This document shows, piece by piece, positions 1-8,589 of a stretch of DNA of 41,455 bases (positions are counted from its first letter, which is position 1; the number at the start of each line of letters is the position of its first letter). Under the pieces are notes generated by a model. It was not told the DNA's origin, made no database searches, and worked only from the letters and a program-made list of their open reading frames with translations. Source of the stretch: Phycisphaeraceae bacterium. Its GTDB lineage: Bacteria; Planctomycetota; Phycisphaerae; Phycisphaerales; Phycisphaeraceae. Both the position numbers and the translations under genes were made by a program. The stretch lies in the NCBI GenBank assembly GCA_019634195.1, contig JAHQVV010000014.1, positions 1 to 41,455 of the forward strand, in the 5' to 3' direction.

Positions 1-397
1 CCGCTGGATTGCGGGGCAGTCGCAGCCAGACTTCGATTCAGTCCGCCTGCTCGTCCGCCTGCTGCCCGATGCGCGGGCGCAAAAGGCGATCCTGACCTCG
101 TTTACCGCCGGGACCGACTGGCACATCACGCACATGAACCTGGAGCTGGATGTCAACCACGACGGCAAGGTCGACGCGGAAGACGCGCTGGACGCGAGTT
201 GTAACGCCCTGAAAACCTCCAGCGAAACGCTCGTTGCCATCCGCGAGGCCAGCAAGGGCAAGATCCTCAACGGGGACGAAACGCTCGAGCTGATCTCGAT
301 CTTGAATCACACCGTCCGCCACTGCACGATCACACAGCGGATCCTGGTCGATATGAGCGAGCAGCGCAAGAAGCGCAAGCTAAAGTTAGCAAAATGA
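1..397 (+). CDS. C-terminal part of an EF-hand-like protein (partial)
   Basis: The reading frame is open from the window edge (frame starting at base 2) and ends at a TGA at 395-397, so only the last 131 or so residues are visible. The visible part has an EF-hand or dockerin-type calcium loop, DVNHDGKVDAED, encoded near 151-186, with acidic or polar residues at loop positions 1, 3, 5, 9 and 12. After it comes a mostly helical stretch and a strongly basic tail (KKRKLKLAK). Such loops are common in secreted planctomycete proteins, but the N-terminus and any signal peptide lie outside the window. The function is unknown. The next gene follows on the same strand after about 60 bases. Confidence 0.6.
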   Translation, partial: RWIAGQSQPDFDSVRLLVRLLPDARAQKAILTSFTAGTDWHITHMNLELDVNHDGKVDAEDALDASCNALKTSSETLVAIREASKGKILNGDETLELISILNHTVRHCTITQRILVDMSEQRKKRKLKLAK

Positions 398-457
398 GTG
401 CCGCAGCCTGCGCTATTTTTTTTCGGAATACCGGGGTATCCAGTGCATAATGCCGGG

Positions 458-1390
458 ATGAGAACAAGCCGACACACACGAGTCACCTGTTTTTTCTTCT
501 GGCCCGTCACGGTGTGTTGTTTCCTCGCCGCGCTGCTGGTTGCCCAACCCATGACGGCAGAAGAACAAGACCAACCACCGAAGACCGGGCGGTTTGAAAC
601 CCGCTTTGATCAAAGACACGATGAATCAACGCCTGAGAAGCTAATGGCCCGATTCCAGACAAAGAACATCGAAGAAGCCGCAGCGCGCGACCCGCGGCTC
701 AAGCCGGAGGATTATGACATCGCAGATGAGTCGTTCCAAGTCTACGTGCCCGAGGCGTATACCGAGGAACAGCCCTACGGTCTGCTGGTTTTTATCAGCG
801 CCGGCGATAGTGGCGAACCGGGCGACCTCTGGCGGAAGGTACTGGATAAGCACAAGCTCATCGCGGTCTCACCGGATGACATCGGCGATCGCCGCAACCT
901 CTGGGCACGCTTTGGGCTCCCGCTTGATGCGGTTGTGAATATGTTGACGCGCTACAACATTGATCCAGGCCGGGTGTATGTCTCGGGCTTTTCGAAAGGC
1001 GGGCGGATCTCAAGCCAACTCGGGCTGGTCTTCGCCGATGTGTTCGACGGCGCGATGCCGATCGACGGGTGCGACTGGTTTGTCGCCCTGCCCGTGCCAG
1101 ACGAGCCCAAAAACGTAAGGTACCGCGCGCGTATGGCCCGCCCGAGGGCAGCGATGATGCGTATCGCGACCCGGAACAACCGGTACGTCCTCATGACTGG
1201 CGAGCACGACGGCAACCGCGACCAGACCAAAACAATCTATGAATCCGGCTATCAACGCCATCGATTTAAACACGCCCATTACCTTGAAGTACCCGACAAA
1301 GGCCATGCCATGCCCAACTCGGAATGGTTCGAAAAAGGGATCGAGCTGTTGGATAAACCCCTGGTAGAAGACCAAGGCGAGCGCGACTAG
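458..1390 (+). CDS. secreted alpha/beta-hydrolase (esterase-like)
   Basis: This is a 310-residue protein from the ATG at 458. I preferred that start because it opens directly on a signal-peptide-like sequence (basic start, then a hydrophobic stretch ending near AQPMTAEE). A GTG at 398 in the same frame would add an unlikely leader. The nucleophile elbow GFSKGG puts Ser near residue 179. An Asp in EHDGNRD (about 251) and a His in DKGHAMP (about 283) complete a plausible Ser-Asp-His triad. The family includes prolyl-oligopeptidase-like and feruloyl-esterase-like enzymes, and the substrate cannot be read from the sequence. The protein is probably exported. It is convergent with mqnC, and the two stop codons share the palindrome CTAG at 1387-1390. 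Confidence 0.75.
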   Translation: MRTSRHTRVTCFFFWPVTVCCFLAALLVAQPMTAEEQDQPPKTGRFETRFDQRHDESTPEKLMARFQTKNIEEAAARDPRLKPEDYDIADESFQVYVPEAYTEEQPYGLLVFISAGDSGEPGDLWRKVLDKHKLIAVSPDDIGDRRNLWARFGLPLDAVVNMLTRYNIDPGRVYVSGFSKGGRISSQLGLVFADVFDGAMPIDGCDWFVALPVPDEPKNVRYRARMARPRAAMMRIATRNNRYVLMTGEHDGNRDQTKTIYESGYQRHRFKHAHYLEVPDKGHAMPNSEWFEKGIELLDKPLVEDQGERD

Positions 1391-2841
1391 GCCGGCGAAC
1401 GTTCACTCGCCTTAACGGTTAGATCGATAGGCTTGGCTTCTTCTTCCGCTCCCTCGATATGCAGCTTGTCCGCGCGCTGGGTGGACCAGTCTTTGATATC
1501 ACGGTCGGGCGCGGACTCGCCGTCGTAGGTGTTGACTTTGTTGTACGCGTTGTCGCGCTGAGCGGGGGTGAAGCCCGCGTCGCGGATGAGGCGGCAGAGG
1601 ACCGCTTCGTTGAGGCAGTAAGTCGTGCCGGCGGCGCTGACGACATTCTCTTCCATCATCACCGAGCCCATGTCGTTGGCGCCGTAGAACAGCGCGAGCT
1701 CACCAATGTGTGGGCCCATGGTGACCCAGCTTGAACCGATGGAGTGGATGTTGTCCATGAACAACCGGCTGATCGCCTGCATGCGCAGGTACTCGGTCGC
1801 GCCGGCGAGGCGGACAACCTTGCCCGCCCGGGGCACCAACTCCCCGCAGGCTTGCTTATCCAGCGGATCGACTTTGCCGTCGAGAACGGCCTGGGCAAGG
1901 GCATCGCCTGGGAATGGCTCGTTGGTCGAGCGGTCGTAATCCGGCAGATGACCTAGCGGCGTGTTCTCGCGCTGGAAGGGCCAGGCGATGAAGGCCATGT
2001 ACTTGCCGGGCCAATTATTTTCGATCGCTTCATCCTGTCGCTCGCGGATGCGGGCCATGTGATCGAAGCGGTCGGCGACGCCCTCGATGTGGCCGAACAT
2101 CATCGTGCCGGAGGTCTTCATGCCCAGCTTGTGTGCCGTGGCCATGACGTCGAGCCATTGATCTGCGGTCGCCTTACCGATGCCGATGCGTCGGCGCACG
2201 TGCTCGGCGAAGACCTCACCCCCGCCGCCTGGCAGCGAGTCGAGCCCCGCCTCCATCAGCATGCGCATGATCGCTTCGAGCTTGGCGCACCAGACCCCGC
2301 GGCCCAACTCGTGGCTCTTCTTCGGGTCCGTCTTCGGGAAGCCCTCCATCTCGTACACCGCGACGAACTCCACGAACTCCGGCGGGCTGAAGCCATGGAC
2401 GTGGATATGCGGGAACTCGGCTTTCAAACCCTTGAGCAGGTCGATATAAAAATCGACGCCGAGGTTCGGGTGCATCCCGCCTTGCAGGAGGACCTGCGTC
2501 CCGCCGATGTCCGAGAGCTCGCGGACCTTGCCGTGCAGTTGTTGCTTGGTCAGGACGTAGGCATCGTCGTCACCCTCTTTCCGGAAGAAGGCGCAGAAGG
2601 TGCACGACGCCGAGCACACGTTGGTGTAGTTGATGTTGCGGTCGATGATGTAGGTGCGTGTCGCGCCGTCCTCGGCCTTGCCGTGGATCCGATCCGCCAG
2701 GGCGCTAGACCAACGGCCCAAGGCGTGCAGCGAGGCCTCGTGGTACAGCCGCAGCGCATCGCGTACCGACAGCCGGTGCTCACCCGCGATCACGGCGGGG
2801 ATATTCAGAACTTGCTCAAGCTTTCGATCATCGGCCTGCAT
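1387..2841 (-). CDS. mqnC: cyclic dehypoxanthinyl futalosine synthase MqnC (radical SAM)
   Basis: The product converts dehypoxanthine futalosine to its cyclic form in the futalosine route to menaquinone. The radical-SAM cluster motif CSASCTFC (Cys near 76, 80 and 83) sits in the MqnC-like context RNINYTNVC. The downstream blocks GGTQVLLQGG, HGFSPPE, GLDSLPGGG and MMFGH, and the C-terminal GANDMGS, MEENVVSAAG and GFTPAQRDN, all fit this family. The ATG at 2841 gives 484 residues. An upstream start would add about 25 unlikely residues. This is longer than the roughly 360-400 residues usual for MqnC. The extra length lies in an insert near FPKTDPKKSHELGRG, a second of about 45 residues after the WPFQRENT block, and an acidic C-terminal tail. 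No other menaquinone gene is nearby. Confidence 0.9.
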   Translation of the reverse strand: MQADDRKLEQVLNIPAVIAGEHRLSVRDALRLYHEASLHALGRWSSALADRIHGKAEDGATRTYIIDRNINYTNVCSASCTFCAFFRKEGDDDAYVLTKQQLHGKVRELSDIGGTQVLLQGGMHPNLGVDFYIDLLKGLKAEFPHIHVHGFSPPEFVEFVAVYEMEGFPKTDPKKSHELGRGVWCAKLEAIMRMLMEAGLDSLPGGGGEVFAEHVRRRIGIGKATADQWLDVMATAHKLGMKTSGTMMFGHIEGVADRFDHMARIRERQDEAIENNWPGKYMAFIAWPFQRENTPLGHLPDYDRSTNEPFPGDALAQAVLDGKVDPLDKQACGELVPRAGKVVRLAGATEYLRMQAISRLFMDNIHSIGSSWVTMGPHIGELALFYGANDMGSVMMEENVVSAAGTTYCLNEAVLCRLIRDAGFTPAQRDNAYNKVNTYDGESAPDRDIKDWSTQRADKLHIEGAEEEAKPIDLTVKASERSPA

Positions 2842-2975
2842 ACCCCTATCATAGGTCGCTGCAGAACGATTGTCGGAAACGGGAAATACAACTGTAAAAC
2901 CCCCTGTACAGAACAAGTCTTTTTACCTATCATTAAGACCTAAGGGACATATTCACCTAACCGGGACCGGGAACC

Positions 2976-4379
2976 ATGATGACTCACCAATCAACACACA
3001 AGGCTTGCTTTACGCTCGCGCTCATCGCCCTGATCGGCGGCGTAGCCGGCTTGTTCACCACCTCGAGCTCGGCACTGCCCAGCGACGCCAAACCGCTGGC
3101 CCAACAGCCCGCCCAGGACGACGGCGAGCTCTCCCCCGAGGAGCGCCGCAAGCAGGTCGCCGAGGAGCGCCGCAAGGAACGCGAAGCCCAGAAGACTGCG
3201 AATACCGCCGAGGCGATGGAGGTCTGGGAGCGGTACGAGTCGGCCTACCTCGCCGGCAAGATGGATGAGGTCAAGGAGATGTACCAGGAGATGCGTACCA
3301 AGCAGCGCCACCTGCCGCGCGAGAAGCAGATGGCCATCCGGCACATGAACGAACGGGCACCGGAGTATCGGCCCAAGTGGTGGAAAGGCACGAAGAAGCA
3401 GGAGAAGAACAGCTTCAAGGCCGAGATCTGGGGCCGGGACTTCTACGCCAACTACGTGCCGACGCGCGAGCTCGGCCTGCAGGCGGTGTACCCCAAGGAA
3501 GAGTTCAACCGCAAGACCGGCGAGTTCGAGGTCGTGGACCTGATCATCCTCGTCACGTGGAAGCCGTTGATGGTCGACAGCACCGAGGCCGCGGGGGGCA
3601 AGATGTCCAAGATCCAGGGCTTCACGCTCGGCGACATCGCCGAGGTCATCGTCTGGCACGAGCTGGGCCACAACTACCTCACCGAAACGATCTCGACCAA
3701 GAACAACGTCCAGCTCTACGACCGCTACAGCGACCTTTACTCGACCATGCACGAGTACTTCGCCGACATGGCCGCGATCTACCACGGCACGCCGCAGGCC
3801 CGCAAGGTCGCGATCCAGTTCCGCCTCGACGAACTGGACTACTACACACAGGACTCCTCGCACTGCCGCGGCGCGCACGGCATCGGCGCGATCATCATCG
3901 CAGATATGCTCATGAACCCGGAGAAGTGGCCCAGTGTCCGCTTCCCCCCCGCCGTACCCAAGCAGCAGGTCGAGCTGAACACGATCATCTACGTCTACGA
4001 GAACCTGCCGAAGGATTGGACCGTGGAAGAAGACATCCGCCTGCAGGGGCTGGCCGAGGAATTCGTCATGAAGCAAGGCGAGCGGACCTTCAAGAGCAAG
4101 GGCGAGATCCCCCTGCCCAACCGCCTCAAATTCAAACTCATGATCGGCGAGGACCGTGAACACCAAACCAAACGCGACAAGTGGGTCACGACCAAGCTCG
4201 AAGAGCTGATCTCCGACGGCCGGGCCGATAAGCTCGCGGAAGGCCAGACCTACGACCCACCCAAACGAGACAAGAACCGCCGCCGCGGGTTCCACTCGTC
4301 GGTCACAATCATCAACGGTGAAATCGTCAAAGAAGATGACGATGGCCCGCCACGCATCGAAGTACCCTGGGACTTCTAA
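2976..4379 (+). CDS. secreted zincin-like metallopeptidase
   Basis: This is a 467-residue protein with a hydrophobic N-terminal segment (residues 10-35) that looks like a signal peptide or anchor. After it comes a charged Glu/Arg/Lys-rich helical stretch (about 45-110). A zinc-binding HELGH motif lies at about 228-232. A second block, HEYFADMAA (about 259-267), is where many zincins place the third ligand. Its spacing of about 30 residues is compatible with a gluzincin-like site, in which Glu260 would be the third ligand, but this is inference. I do not recognise a named family. It is monocistronic and ends at a perfect terminator hairpin. It may process envelope or extracellular proteins. 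Confidence 0.7.
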   Translation: MMTHQSTHKACFTLALIALIGGVAGLFTTSSSALPSDAKPLAQQPAQDDGELSPEERRKQVAEERRKEREAQKTANTAEAMEVWERYESAYLAGKMDEVKEMYQEMRTKQRHLPREKQMAIRHMNERAPEYRPKWWKGTKKQEKNSFKAEIWGRDFYANYVPTRELGLQAVYPKEEFNRKTGEFEVVDLIILVTWKPLMVDSTEAAGGKMSKIQGFTLGDIAEVIVWHELGHNYLTETISTKNNVQLYDRYSDLYSTMHEYFADMAAIYHGTPQARKVAIQFRLDELDYYTQDSSHCRGAHGIGAIIIADMLMNPEKWPSVRFPPAVPKQQVELNTIIYVYENLPKDWTVEEDIRLQGLAEEFVMKQGERTFKSKGEIPLPNRLKFKLMIGEDREHQTKRDKWVTTKLEELISDGRADKLAEGQTYDPPKRDKNRRRGFHSSVTIINGEIVKEDDDGPPRIEVPWDF

Positions 4380-4403
4380 GCCAACACAACAAACCACCTA
4401 ATG

Positions 4404-4435
4404 AAACAACCCGCGTCACAAACGCGGGTTGTTTT
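4404..4435 (+). terminator. intrinsic terminator after the metallopeptidase gene
   Basis: A perfect 13-bp inverted repeat (4404-4416 with 4422-4434) has a 5-base loop and a GTTTT end on the plus strand. It lies 24 bases after the metallopeptidase stop. The same hairpin lies about 100 bases beyond the end of frr on the other strand and could also stop that transcript, though the T-run there is short. Confidence 0.85.
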
Positions 4436-4536
4436 AAACCTGTATTGGTTTGCATTGCCTTCGGGTGTCGGGGCAAAGCCCTGACCGCCCGCCGCGGAGG
4501 CGCACTCAAAAAGAAAGCATCAAAGCAGATCGCTTC

Positions 4537-5103
4537 TCAAACTTCTTCGATTTGCTTGGATTTATCGTTCACCAGCGTATCGACCTCGGCCTCGTGCTTC
4601 TTGAGCAGGCCCTGGATATCGTCCTTCGCGCCCTTGATGTCGTCTTCGCTCAGGCCCAGCGACTTGTCGTTCTTGAGCTGGTCGATGTGCTTGTTCGCGT
4701 CGCGGCGGGCGTTGCGGATCGTGATCTTCGCCTGCTCGCCCATCGCCTTGCACGACGCGATGAGTTCCTTGCGCCGCTCGCCCGACAGCGGGGGGATTGA
4801 GATGCGCACTTGCTTGCCGTCCGCCTGCGGGTTCAAGCCGAGCCCGGCCTTCTCAATGCCCTTGATGATGTCTTGCACCGTGCTGGGGTCGAAAGGCTTG
4901 ACCAACAGCTGCGTCGGCTCGGGCGCTTGGACCATGCCCAGCGACCGGAGCTCTGACTCCGTGCCGTAGGCCTCGACCTTGACAAACTCGATCAACGCCG
5001 GCGACGCCCGACCAGTCCGAACCCCCTTGAGTTCGCTCTTGAGGTAATCAACGGCCTTGTGCATCGAGGCCTTCGCGTCTTTGTCGATCGTGTTCAGGTC
5101 CAT
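4537..5103 (-). CDS. frr: ribosome recycling factor
   Basis: This is a 188-residue protein of normal family length. With EF-G it splits post-termination ribosomes. Typical features are the N-terminal helix with MHKAVDYLKSELKGVRTGRASP, the central YGTE and PFDPSTVQDI blocks, RISIPPLSGERRKEL, and a helical C-terminus with KITIRNARRDANKHI. The ATG at 5103 follows an AGAGAAA ribosome site. pyrH lies upstream on the same strand, the usual pyrH-frr order, but the two are separated by about 490 bases that hold a repeat-flanked insert. frr may therefore need its own promoter or a long read-through. Confidence 0.97.
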   Translation of the reverse strand: MDLNTIDKDAKASMHKAVDYLKSELKGVRTGRASPALIEFVKVEAYGTESELRSLGMVQAPEPTQLLVKPFDPSTVQDIIKGIEKAGLGLNPQADGKQVRISIPPLSGERRKELIASCKAMGEQAKITIRNARRDANKHIDQLKNDKSLGLSEDDIKGAKDDIQGLLKKHEAEVDTLVNDKSKQIEEV

Positions 5104-5198
5104 GGGTTTCTCTCGTTTGTTTGCGGTGAGTCAGATATCATAAAGAGTCTGGCTGTAAGCTGCGACCGGGGCGATAGATCATGCGGGTTTCGTTTTTT

Positions 5199-5231
5199 AA
5201 CGCCAAGACGCCAAGGGGCCAAGACGCCAAG
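5199..5231. repeat. left GCCAAGAC-type repeat of an inverted pair
   Basis: A 33-base stretch made of ACGCCAAG-like units. Its reverse complement recurs at 5542-5574 with about 31 of 33 matching bases. Together they bracket an insert of about 375 bases in the pyrH-frr gap. I know this repeat type from intergenic DNA of several bacterial groups. Confidence 0.85.
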
Positions 5232-5237
5232 AAAACC

Positions 5238-5537
5238 ATGAAGGTCCCCCGAAGAAACAAACGAAAGAATACAACACCGCCAGAGCTAGGCGATGAGATA
5301 ACCTGGTCAAAAGGCAGGGGGGCTTGGCGTAGTTGGGTTGCTGTCGATACTTCATGGCTAGAAAAAGGATTAATCGGTGTAAAGAAACGCCCTGAGTGGG
5401 GTCACTGCAAAACTATCCACATACCCCCTTATGAGAACCGTGTAGTTTTCATCGAAATCGATCGATTCTGGAATCCCAACCCTATTTCAAAAGCAAGACG
5501 CAGCAAGATAACACTGCCCTCCGAAAACACTTCCTGA
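5238..5537 (+). CDS. small hypothetical protein inside a repeat-flanked insert
   Basis: This is a frame of about 99 codons from the ATG at 5238. An earlier ATG at 5181 would translate the flanking repeat itself, so I reject it. The product would be basic at the N-terminus, with tryptophans in ITWSKGRGAWRSWVAVD and a segment VVFIEIDRFWNPN. I recognise no family. There is no clear ribosome site. The DNA has visibly lower GC than the neighbouring genes and runs antisense to the pyrH-frr transcript. It may be a passenger gene of a small mobile or decaying element, or not a gene at all. Confidence 0.35.
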   Translation: MKVPRRNKRKNTTPPELGDEITWSKGRGAWRSWVAVDTSWLEKGLIGVKKRPEWGHCKTIHIPPYENRVVFIEIDRFWNPNPISKARRSKITLPSENTS

Positions 5538-5541
5538 TTGT

Positions 5542-5574
5542 CTTGGCGTCTTGGCGTCTTGGCGTCTTGGCGTT
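5542..5574. repeat. right GCCAAGAC-type repeat of an inverted pair
   Basis: Four near-perfect tandem copies of CTTGGCGT, the reverse complement of the repeat at 5199-5231. It starts 4 bases after the small frame ends and lies 19 bases before the pyrH stop codon. Confidence 0.85.
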
Positions 5575-5593
5575 CAAATCGAACCACAGAATA

Positions 5594-6319
5594 TTACACC
5601 GAAACCCTTGTCCCATGCGACGTCCCTGCCACCACCTCCGCGATGTGCCCCGGAGTCTTCATGTCGAACACCACGATCGGGATCTCGCGCTCCCGGCACA
5701 TCGCGAACGCGGTCAGGTCCATGACGGCGAGCTGCTTATCGATCGCCTCGTCAAACGTCAGCGACTCGTAGCGCACCGCGTCATCGAACTTGTTCGGGTC
5801 CTTGTCGTAGATACCATCGACTTTCGTCGCCTTGAGCACGGCATCCGCGCCGATCTCGCTGGCGCGCAGGGCCGCGGCACTGTCGGTCGTAAAAAACGGG
5901 TTGCCCGTCCCGCCGACAAAGATGACGACGCGTCCTTTTTCCAGGTGCCGGATCGCTCGGCCGCGGATGTAGTTCTCGGCGACCGACGAGATCGCCAGCG
6001 CGCTCATCACACGGGCCGGCTGCCCCATGGACTCGAGCGCTTCTTTCAGCGCCAGCCCGTTGATCGCCGTGCCGAGCATCCCCATGTAATCCGCAGACGC
6101 CTGGTTAAAGTCGCTGGCCTTGGCGAGCGCCGCGCCGCGGATGATGTTGCCCCCGCCACAGACCACCGCGAGCTGCGTGCCCTGCTGGGCGGCGTCGTAG
6201 ATCTCCTTCGCGATCAAGCTCAGCTCCTTCGGGTCGATCCCGAGGCTGCCGGGGGCGCAGAACGCCTCGCCCGAGAGCTTGAGCAGGGCGCGTTTGAAGT
6301 GGGGCTTGGCATCGGGCAT
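5594..6319 (-). CDS. pyrH: UMP kinase
   Basis: This is a 241-residue enzyme that phosphorylates UMP to UDP in pyrimidine synthesis. It shows the amino-acid-kinase fold motifs: KLSGEAF near the N-terminus, VVCGGGNIIRG, the nucleotide-proximal FVGGTGNPFFTTDSAAALRA, and the ATKVDGIYDKDP block. The ATG at 6319 is well supported by an AGGAGT ribosome site. A longer open frame extends upstream through a repeat and into the acs region but is not credible. pyrH heads a split pyrH-frr pair and is divergent from acs. A REPIN-like element sits in the shared upstream region. Confidence 0.97.
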   Translation of the reverse strand: MPDAKPHFKRALLKLSGEAFCAPGSLGIDPKELSLIAKEIYDAAQQGTQLAVVCGGGNIIRGAALAKASDFNQASADYMGMLGTAINGLALKEALESMGQPARVMSALAISSVAENYIRGRAIRHLEKGRVVIFVGGTGNPFFTTDSAAALRASEIGADAVLKATKVDGIYDKDPNKFDDAVRYESLTFDEAIDKQLAVMDLTAFAMCREREIPIVVFDMKTPGHIAEVVAGTSHGTRVSV

Positions 6320-6361
6320 AAAAACTCCTTGTGTTGCGCGGATTCTACTTGAATCACCCTT

Positions 6362-6437
6362 GGTGGGACAGGCTTCCAGCCTGTCATTGAGCGATAGGCA
6401 CAAGCATCTGCATGACAGGCTGGAAGCCTGTCCCACC
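6362..6437. repeat. REPIN-like element (perfect 26-bp inverted arms)
   Basis: The arms at 6362-6387 and 6412-6437 are perfect reverse complements with a 24-base spacer. Each arm holds an inner hairpin, GACAGGCT-tcc-AGCCTGTC, next to a GTGG tetranucleotide. It lies between the divergent pyrH and acs genes. Confidence 0.85.
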
Positions 6438-6503
6438 ACCAATCGCAAACCCGTCACCGTTATACTGCCCGCTCTGCTTAAACCACCTATCGAGGCCTGC
6501 GTT

Positions 6504-8504
6504 ATGTCCGAATCGTCTAACATCGAATCGACCCTCTCCGAAGATCGCCACTTCCCCCCGCCGGCCGAGTTCGCGCAGCAGGCCCACCTCAAGTCGGTTG
6601 ACGGATACAAGGCATTGCACAAGCGTTCCATCGAGGACCCCGAGGGGTTCTGGACCGAAGAAGCGAGCAACCAGTACTGGTTCAAGCCCTGGGACAAGGT
6701 CCTTGAATGGAACGCCCCGGACGCCAAGTGGTTCGTCGGCGGCAAGGCCAACCTCTGCTACAACGCGGTGGACCGCCAGGTCTCCGAGGGCCACGGCGAC
6801 GCCACGGCCATCATCTGGGAAGCCGAACCCATGGACGAGCGCGGCGAGCCCATTGTCACCAAGCTCACCTACCACGACCTGATGGTCGAAACCGCCAAGT
6901 TCGCCAACGCGCTGAAAGCCAAGGGCGTCAAGCAGGGCGACGTCGTCACCATCTACATGGGCATGGTCCCGGAGCTCGCGATCGCCACCCTCGCCTGCGC
7001 CCGCATCGGCGCGGTCCACTCCGTCATCTTCGGCGGGTTCTCCTCGCAAGCCATCAAAGACCGTGTCGAAGACGGCGACTCCAAAATCATCATCACCTGC
7101 GACGGCTCGTACCGCCGAGGCAAAGTCGTCCCCCTCAAAGACAACGTCGACGAAGCGGCCGCGCAGACCGACCTCGTCGACACCGTCATCGTCTACCAGC
7201 GCTGCAACAACGACATCGCATGGACCGAGGGACGAGATGTCTGGTGGCGCGACGCGATGAACGCCGTCGATGACCACTGCCCCTGCGAAGAGATGGACTC
7301 CGAGGACCTCGCGTTCATCCTCTACACCTCCGGCTCCACCGGCAAGCCCAAGGGCATCATGCACACCACCGGCGGGTACATGGTCTGGGCAGCCATGACC
7401 TCGCGCCTCACCTTCGATCTGCATGCAGGCGACGAATCGGAAGTCTACTGGTGCACCGCAGACATCGGCTGGATCACCGGGCACACCTACATCCTCTACG
7501 GCATCCTGCCCAACCGCGTCCCCACCATCATGTACGAGGGCGCGCCCAACCACCCCGCACCCGACCGTTTATGGGATATGGTCGAGCGCCACAAGGTCAC
7601 CAAGTTCTACACCGCCCCGACCGCCATCCGCGCCTTCATGAAATGGGGCGATGAACACCCCCGCAAGCACAATCTTTCTTCTCTAAAAGTGCTCGGCACC
7701 GTCGGCGAACCCATCAACCCCGAAGCATGGATGTGGTACCACAACGAGATCGGCGGCGGCAACTGCCCCATCGCCGATACCTGGTGGCAGACCGAAACCG
7801 GCGGGCACATGCTCACCCCCCTGCCCGGCGTCACCACCACCACCCCCGGAAGCTGCTGCCAACCCATGATCGGCGTCGATGCGGCCGTCGTAAACTCCGA
7901 AGGCGAAGAGGTCGGCACCAACGAGGGCGGCATCCTCGTCATCCGCAAGCCCTGGCCCGGCATGCTCCGCGGGATCTACGGCGACCGCGACCGCTACATC
8001 GATACCTACTGGTCCAAGTTCCCCATCGAGAAGGGTTACTACGTCCCCGCCGACGGCGCCCGCGTCGATGAGAACGGCAACTTCTGGATCATGGGCCGCA
8101 TCGATGATGTCATCGTCGTCGCCGGCCACAACATCGGCACGATGGAAGTCGAGTCCACCCTCGTCGCCGAAGGCACGATCGCCGAGGCCGCCGTGGTGGG
8201 TTACCCCCACGACGTCAAGGGCAACGGCATCGCCGCCTTCTGCATCCCCAAAGGCGACACCCCCGCCCCCGGAAGTGACGAAGCCGCGGCCCTGAAAAAA
8301 CAACTCACCGCCTACTGCGCCAAAGAAATGGGCGCCATCTGCAAGCCCGACCAGATCCGCTTCACGCAGGCGTTGCCGAAGACGCGCTCCGGCAAGATCA
8401 TGCGCCGGCTCTTACGCGACATCGCCGCCGGCAAAGAAATCACATCAGATGTATCGACGCTGGAAGACAAGTCGATCGTGGAGAAGCTGCAGGCGTCAGA
8501 GTGA
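6504..8504 (+). CDS. acs: acetyl-CoA synthetase (AMP-forming)
   Basis: This is a 666-residue cytosolic enzyme that activates acetate with ATP and CoA to acetyl-CoA. Motifs run in order: the ATP-binding YTSGSTGKPKG (about 274-284), WWQTETGG, the C-terminal-domain hinge region and GHNIGTMEVES, and PKTRSGKIMRR near the C-terminus. Lys631 of that last motif is the conserved catalytic lysine, which is inactivated by acetylation in the family. The ATG at 6504 (MSESSNIE) is chosen over an upstream frame that would translate the REPIN. It is monocistronic and divergent from pyrH. A TATACT hexamer at 6461 is a possible -10 box, but I see no good -35. Confidence 0.96.
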   Translation: MSESSNIESTLSEDRHFPPPAEFAQQAHLKSVDGYKALHKRSIEDPEGFWTEEASNQYWFKPWDKVLEWNAPDAKWFVGGKANLCYNAVDRQVSEGHGDATAIIWEAEPMDERGEPIVTKLTYHDLMVETAKFANALKAKGVKQGDVVTIYMGMVPELAIATLACARIGAVHSVIFGGFSSQAIKDRVEDGDSKIIITCDGSYRRGKVVPLKDNVDEAAAQTDLVDTVIVYQRCNNDIAWTEGRDVWWRDAMNAVDDHCPCEEMDSEDLAFILYTSGSTGKPKGIMHTTGGYMVWAAMTSRLTFDLHAGDESEVYWCTADIGWITGHTYILYGILPNRVPTIMYEGAPNHPAPDRLWDMVERHKVTKFYTAPTAIRAFMKWGDEHPRKHNLSSLKVLGTVGEPINPEAWMWYHNEIGGGNCPIADTWWQTETGGHMLTPLPGVTTTTPGSCCQPMIGVDAAVVNSEGEEVGTNEGGILVIRKPWPGMLRGIYGDRDRYIDTYWSKFPIEKGYYVPADGARVDENGNFWIMGRIDDVIVVAGHNIGTMEVESTLVAEGTIAEAAVVGYPHDVKGNGIAAFCIPKGDTPAPGSDEAAALKKQLTAYCAKEMGAICKPDQIRFTQALPKTRSGKIMRRLLRDIAAGKEITSDVSTLEDKSIVEKLQASE

Positions 8505-8553
8505 TAGTTGTTTTTCCACGGATGCACACGGATGGGCAAGGATTCAAAGCAAA

Positions 8554-8589
8554 CCTCACGCAGAGGCGCAAAGGCGCGGAGAAAGGCAA
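8554..8589. repeat. GCGCAAAG-type short repeat, left copy
   Basis: A stretch of CGCAGAGGCGCAAAGGCG-type units opening with CTCACGCA. An inverted, partly matching copy is at 9656-9692. The two bracket the lipoprotein gene. Another short motif, CACGGATGCACACGGATG, lies just before it at about 8516-8533. Confidence 0.7.

Noticed and set aside
2059-2943. Plus-strand frame of 294 codons opposite mqnC.
   Set aside because: It is antisense to conserved radical-SAM coding sequence, and its composition is that of a shadow frame.
5542-5574. Tandem CTTGGCGT units looked like a small CRISPR or minisatellite array.
   Set aside because: The units are 8-9 bases, adjacent and without spacers, and an inverted copy lies nearby. 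This fits a dispersed short repeat.
6279-6503. N-terminal extension of acetyl-CoA synthetase from an upstream ATG.
   Set aside because: It would translate the REPIN-like element and part of pyrH in antisense. The ATG at 6504 gives the usual family start.
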